A stretch of 64,000 nt of DNA from Tyto alba (Eukaryota; Chordata; Aves; Strigiformes; Tytonidae). Positions 62,601 through 64,000 of the stretch are shown one piece after another. The notes under the pieces are model-generated. The model worked only from the letters and a program-made list of their open reading frames with translations, was not told the DNA's origin and did no database searches. Both the position numbers and the translations under genes were made by a program. Where the stretch lies: positions 16,650,698-16,714,697 of the forward strand of contig NW_024881321.1 of NCBI RefSeq assembly GCF_018691265.1, in the 5' to 3' direction. Position 1 is the first letter of the stretch. Each line of letters starts with the position of its first letter.

Positions 62601-64000
62601 GAATAATTAGAGAAGGATGAAATAATATAGGATGGGAATTCAGGATTATTGTATTATAGTTTAGGATTATTTTTTAAATACTTCAAAACTAAGAAAAATA
62701 CTGTATGTAATAAGAAAAATACTGTATGTAATAAGATACTGTTGCAGGTGTTAATACCTCAAAAAATGTAAGATTATCACTAATTGCTCTGAGTGACTGG
62801 TTGAAAGAATTCAGTGTCATGAACTGAAAGAAAGCTGAGAAATTACAAATGCGCAGGAATCTTGCTCATTACACTTTATGCAACTAATAGTTTCACTTTA
62901 TTTTAACAGTGAACGTGATGTATTTGAACATGAATTTTCAGAACTCAGAAGAAAATATGAAATATTAGAGGTGTCACACAAAGCACAAGCTAAAGAAAGA
63001 AATGACTTATCAAAAGAGGTAAACGTAAAGTTCGTATTTCAGTAATTGTCTGTTTCTTCACCTTGGGATTTTGATTCTTAGTCTAATAAATTCTGTCAGG
63101 ATCACCTGTAGGATCGTGGAAAAATTTAGATTAGAATGGTCCTCAGTTAACCAGCGGATCCAACCCTCCCATGCAGTGCAGAGCCATCGTAGGTCAGGTT
63201 GATTAGGGCTTTGTCAACCTTGAGTGTTTCTGAGGATAGAGATTCCACAGCCTTTCTGGACAATCTGTTCCAGTGTTTGTCCATACTCTTTGTGAAAATG
63301 TTTTTGTAAAATCTATTCAGAGTTGTTGCAGATTTTTTCTATTACCTCTTGTCCTGTTACTATGTACTTCCAAGAGTCTGCCTCTTTCTGTGTGTTTCAG
63401 TTGGATAGGTGAAGATAACAATAAGATTTTCCCCAACCAGTTTCCTCTTCTGAAGGCTGAAAAAAACCCCCCATTTCTCTGACCCCTGTATATCACGTGC
63501 TGCAGACCATGACTGTCTTGTTCCAGTATGTTAATGTATGTCTTTATGAGGAACTCGGAACGGGACATGACACACCAAATACAGTCTCAGAAGCATTGAA
63601 CACAGCATAATAATAAATTTCTTCAGCCTATTGTCTGCACTGTTTCTAATACAGCCTAGTAGGCACTTGACCTTCTTTGCTGTCAGGACACACTTTTGAC
63701 TCACGTTAAGTTTGTTCAGCTGATACTTACTTATCCAATCCATATTTTCCCATAGAGATGTTACGGGAGATGGCTGGAAGCCATGCAAAAGACAAGGACA
63801 GTTGCCCCCCCATCCATAGAGGCAACTTTCTCAGGTTTCCTAGGCACAGTTTGGCCTTGGTAAATCCATGTTAGTTGTTTCCAGTCACCTTCTCCTCCAT
63901 ATGCATGAATATGGCTTCCAGGAGGATTTGCTTCATAATCTTTGCAGGGAATGAGGTTAGATGTACAAGCCCACAGTTCTCTGGGTCATCCTCCTGAAGA
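41387..64000 (+). CDS. PIBF1: PIBF1 (CEP90), 5' part; continues beyond window
   Basis: Progesterone immunomodulatory binding factor 1 is a long coiled-coil protein of centriolar satellites and the centrosome, needed for ciliogenesis; mutations cause Joubert syndrome in people. Exons in the window are 41387-41691 (ATG at 41440), 42565-42665, 44481-44679, 50725-50844, 60716-60849 and 62910-63018. They join in frame to 305 codons, against about 757 residues for the human protein. Matches run throughout: [55 protein letters not shown]. Heptad-like Leu/Glu/Lys/Gln composition fits coiled coil. The remaining exons lie to the right of 64000. Confidence 0.95.
42565..42665 (+). CDS. PIBF1: PIBF1 coding exon 2
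   Basis: Residues 85-117 and a split codon. [20 protein letters not shown] then [13 protein letters not shown], coiled coil. Acceptor tatttag, donor gtatga. Confidence 0.95.
44481..44679 (+). CDS. PIBF1: PIBF1 coding exon 3
   Basis: Residues 119-184 after the split Arg118. [20 protein letters not shown] through [13 protein letters not shown]. The acceptor is a weak cttgaag with a poor pyrimidine tract; donor gtgagt. Confidence 0.94.
44716..45304 (+). mobile_element. Solo LTR of an avian endogenous retrovirus family (sense)
   Basis: Contains the blocks found in a widespread bird LTR: ctgggatggagttaactttc near the 5' end, aacagtgttggtaagacacc, ggacacagctggacagctga, and a TATA-like aatataaac after catgctcaac. 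A T-rich stretch and attaaa follow near 45150. No internal retroviral genes are seen, so it is a solo LTR. The ends are approximate and I could not show a target-site duplication. Confidence 0.8.
45305..50680 (+). other. PIBF1 intron sequence between LTR and exon 4
   Basis: About 5.4 kb of AT-rich intron with no recognised exon, RNA gene or mobile element. It has short T runs and a small imperfect repeat of tgctaaacag at 50260-50300. The open frames here have no splice or homology support. Confidence 0.6.
50692..50712. repeat. (TA)n microsatellite beside a splice acceptor
   Basis: Twenty-one bases of alternating A and T, ending 12 bases before the first base of the PIBF1 exon at 50725. Only ctgttcttctag lies between the repeat and the exon. 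Confidence 0.95.
50725..50844 (+). CDS. PIBF1: PIBF1 coding exon 4 (120 nt, in-frame)
   Basis: Residues 185-224. [20 protein letters not shown] through [11 protein letters not shown], coiled coil, aligned with human VRFYELVNPLRKEICELQ. Acceptor cttctag with a short pyrimidine tract; donor GAG|gtctgt is weak. Phase 0 at both ends, so skipping would remove exactly 40 residues. Confidence 0.94.
54245..54725 (-). mobile_element. Solo LTR of the same avian family (antisense)
   Basis: A G+C-rich island in AT-rich intron. On the minus strand it has the same order as the LTR at 44.7 kb: a cagctg/ggcacag-like block, catgtgacattgtgctcac, then a TATA box (tatataaagg on the minus strand at 54531-54540), then a purine-rich block with a gattccctccc counterpart. 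The plus strand carries cagcttaataacagtaacag and tgctcaccacccaccaactg, typical of the reverse complement of this LTR. No coding sequence. Boundaries approximate. Confidence 0.7.
56511..56530 (+). repeat. Poly-C run of 20
   Basis: Twenty consecutive C on the plus strand (poly-G on the minus strand) in the large PIBF1 intron. Confidence 0.97.
58221..58322 (+). repeat. A/C-rich low-complexity tract
   Basis: About 100 bases almost wholly A and C, with (CAAA)n units near 58265-58280. The opposite strand is T/G-rich. Open frames over it on both strands are composition artefacts. Confidence 0.93.
60716..60849 (+). CDS. PIBF1: PIBF1 coding exon 5
   Basis: Residues 225-268 and a split Cys269. [20 protein letters not shown] then [20 protein letters not shown], matching human [20 protein letters not shown]. 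Acceptor cttctag, donor gtaggt. Confidence 0.95.
62691..62732 (+). repeat. 21-bp perfect tandem duplication
   Basis: The unit aagaaaaatactgtatgtaa plus t occurs twice in direct succession with no mismatch, followed by a partial third copy (aag). Confidence 0.95.
62910..63018 (+). CDS. PIBF1: PIBF1 coding exon 6
   Basis: Completes Cys269, then residues 270-305. [20 protein letters not shown] through [13 protein letters not shown]; human has [20 protein letters not shown]. Acceptor ttttaacag, donor gtaaac, phase 0 at the 3' end. Confidence 0.95.
63130..64000 (-). mobile_element. Degenerate CR1 LINE, reverse orientation, runs off window
   Basis: On the minus strand, from 64000 downward, the translation in pieces resembles the CR1 ORF2 reverse transcriptase ([17 protein letters not shown], then HGFTKAK, around 63960-63840). 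It then resembles the ORF2 C-terminal region ([11 protein letters not shown] ... LLGCIRNSA near 63730-63640), followed by the 3' end with a cactggaacagattgtccag-type block near 63270. Stops and shifts break the frame. The copy lacks the sequence normally lying between the RT motif and the C-terminal part, so it carries an internal deletion. Confidence 0.85.

Noticed and set aside
1..64000. tRNA genes, rRNA, CRISPR arrays, or bacterial-type operons
   Set aside because: None seen; the content is a vertebrate intron-exon locus.

Overview
The window is avian nuclear DNA. Evidence for a bird is the CR1 LINE fragments with bird-type 3' ends, a pair of solo LTRs of a family common in bird genomes, AT-rich introns of moderate length, and three protein-coding genes that read as clear vertebrate orthologues. 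The species cannot be fixed from the sequence alone. The gene order BORA (+), DIS3 (-), PIBF1 (+) is the conserved vertebrate synteny of human 13q22. Nothing here is prokaryotic: there are no operons, CRISPR arrays or phage elements, and all coding sequence is in spliced exons.

Region by region: positions 1-3377 are mostly intronic sequence upstream of the first BORA exon that I can recognise, with one CR1 fragment and one orphan exon-like open segment (2106-2245). BORA (aurora kinase A activator) runs from 3378 to about 15.9 kb on the plus strand. Its 5' coding exons lie outside the window. It keeps a KEN motif and the DSGYNT phosphodegron, and has an avian-looking C-terminal extension whose last exon is inferred. 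About 2.6 kb of convergent intergenic DNA follows. DIS3 (catalytic subunit of the nuclear RNA exosome) then fills 18.5-40.5 kb on the minus strand. All 21 coding exons could be placed and they join in frame to a 963-residue protein with intact PIN and RNB active-site residues. One of its introns is of the GC-AG class.

A CpG-rich segment (about 40.08-41.11 kb) separates DIS3 from PIBF1 head to head and looks like a shared bidirectional promoter, with an exact NRF1-type palindrome at 40601-40610. PIBF1 (centrosomal/ciliary coiled-coil protein, also called CEP90) starts with an ATG at 41440. Six of its coding exons (305 codons) are in the window and the gene continues beyond it. Its introns hold two oppositely oriented LTRs of the same family flanking one exon, low-complexity tracts, and at the right edge a degenerate CR1 in reverse orientation.

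The genes work in related cell biology (BORA in mitotic entry and spindle function, PIBF1 at centriolar satellites and cilia, DIS3 in RNA decay), but no shared pathway can be claimed from the DNA. I see no wholly new system. The points most worth checking are the BORA C-terminus, the orphan exon at 2.1 kb, the GC-AG intron in DIS3, the NRF1 palindrome that supplies an ATG on both strands, and a PIBF1 cassette-like exon with weak splice sites between inverted LTRs.
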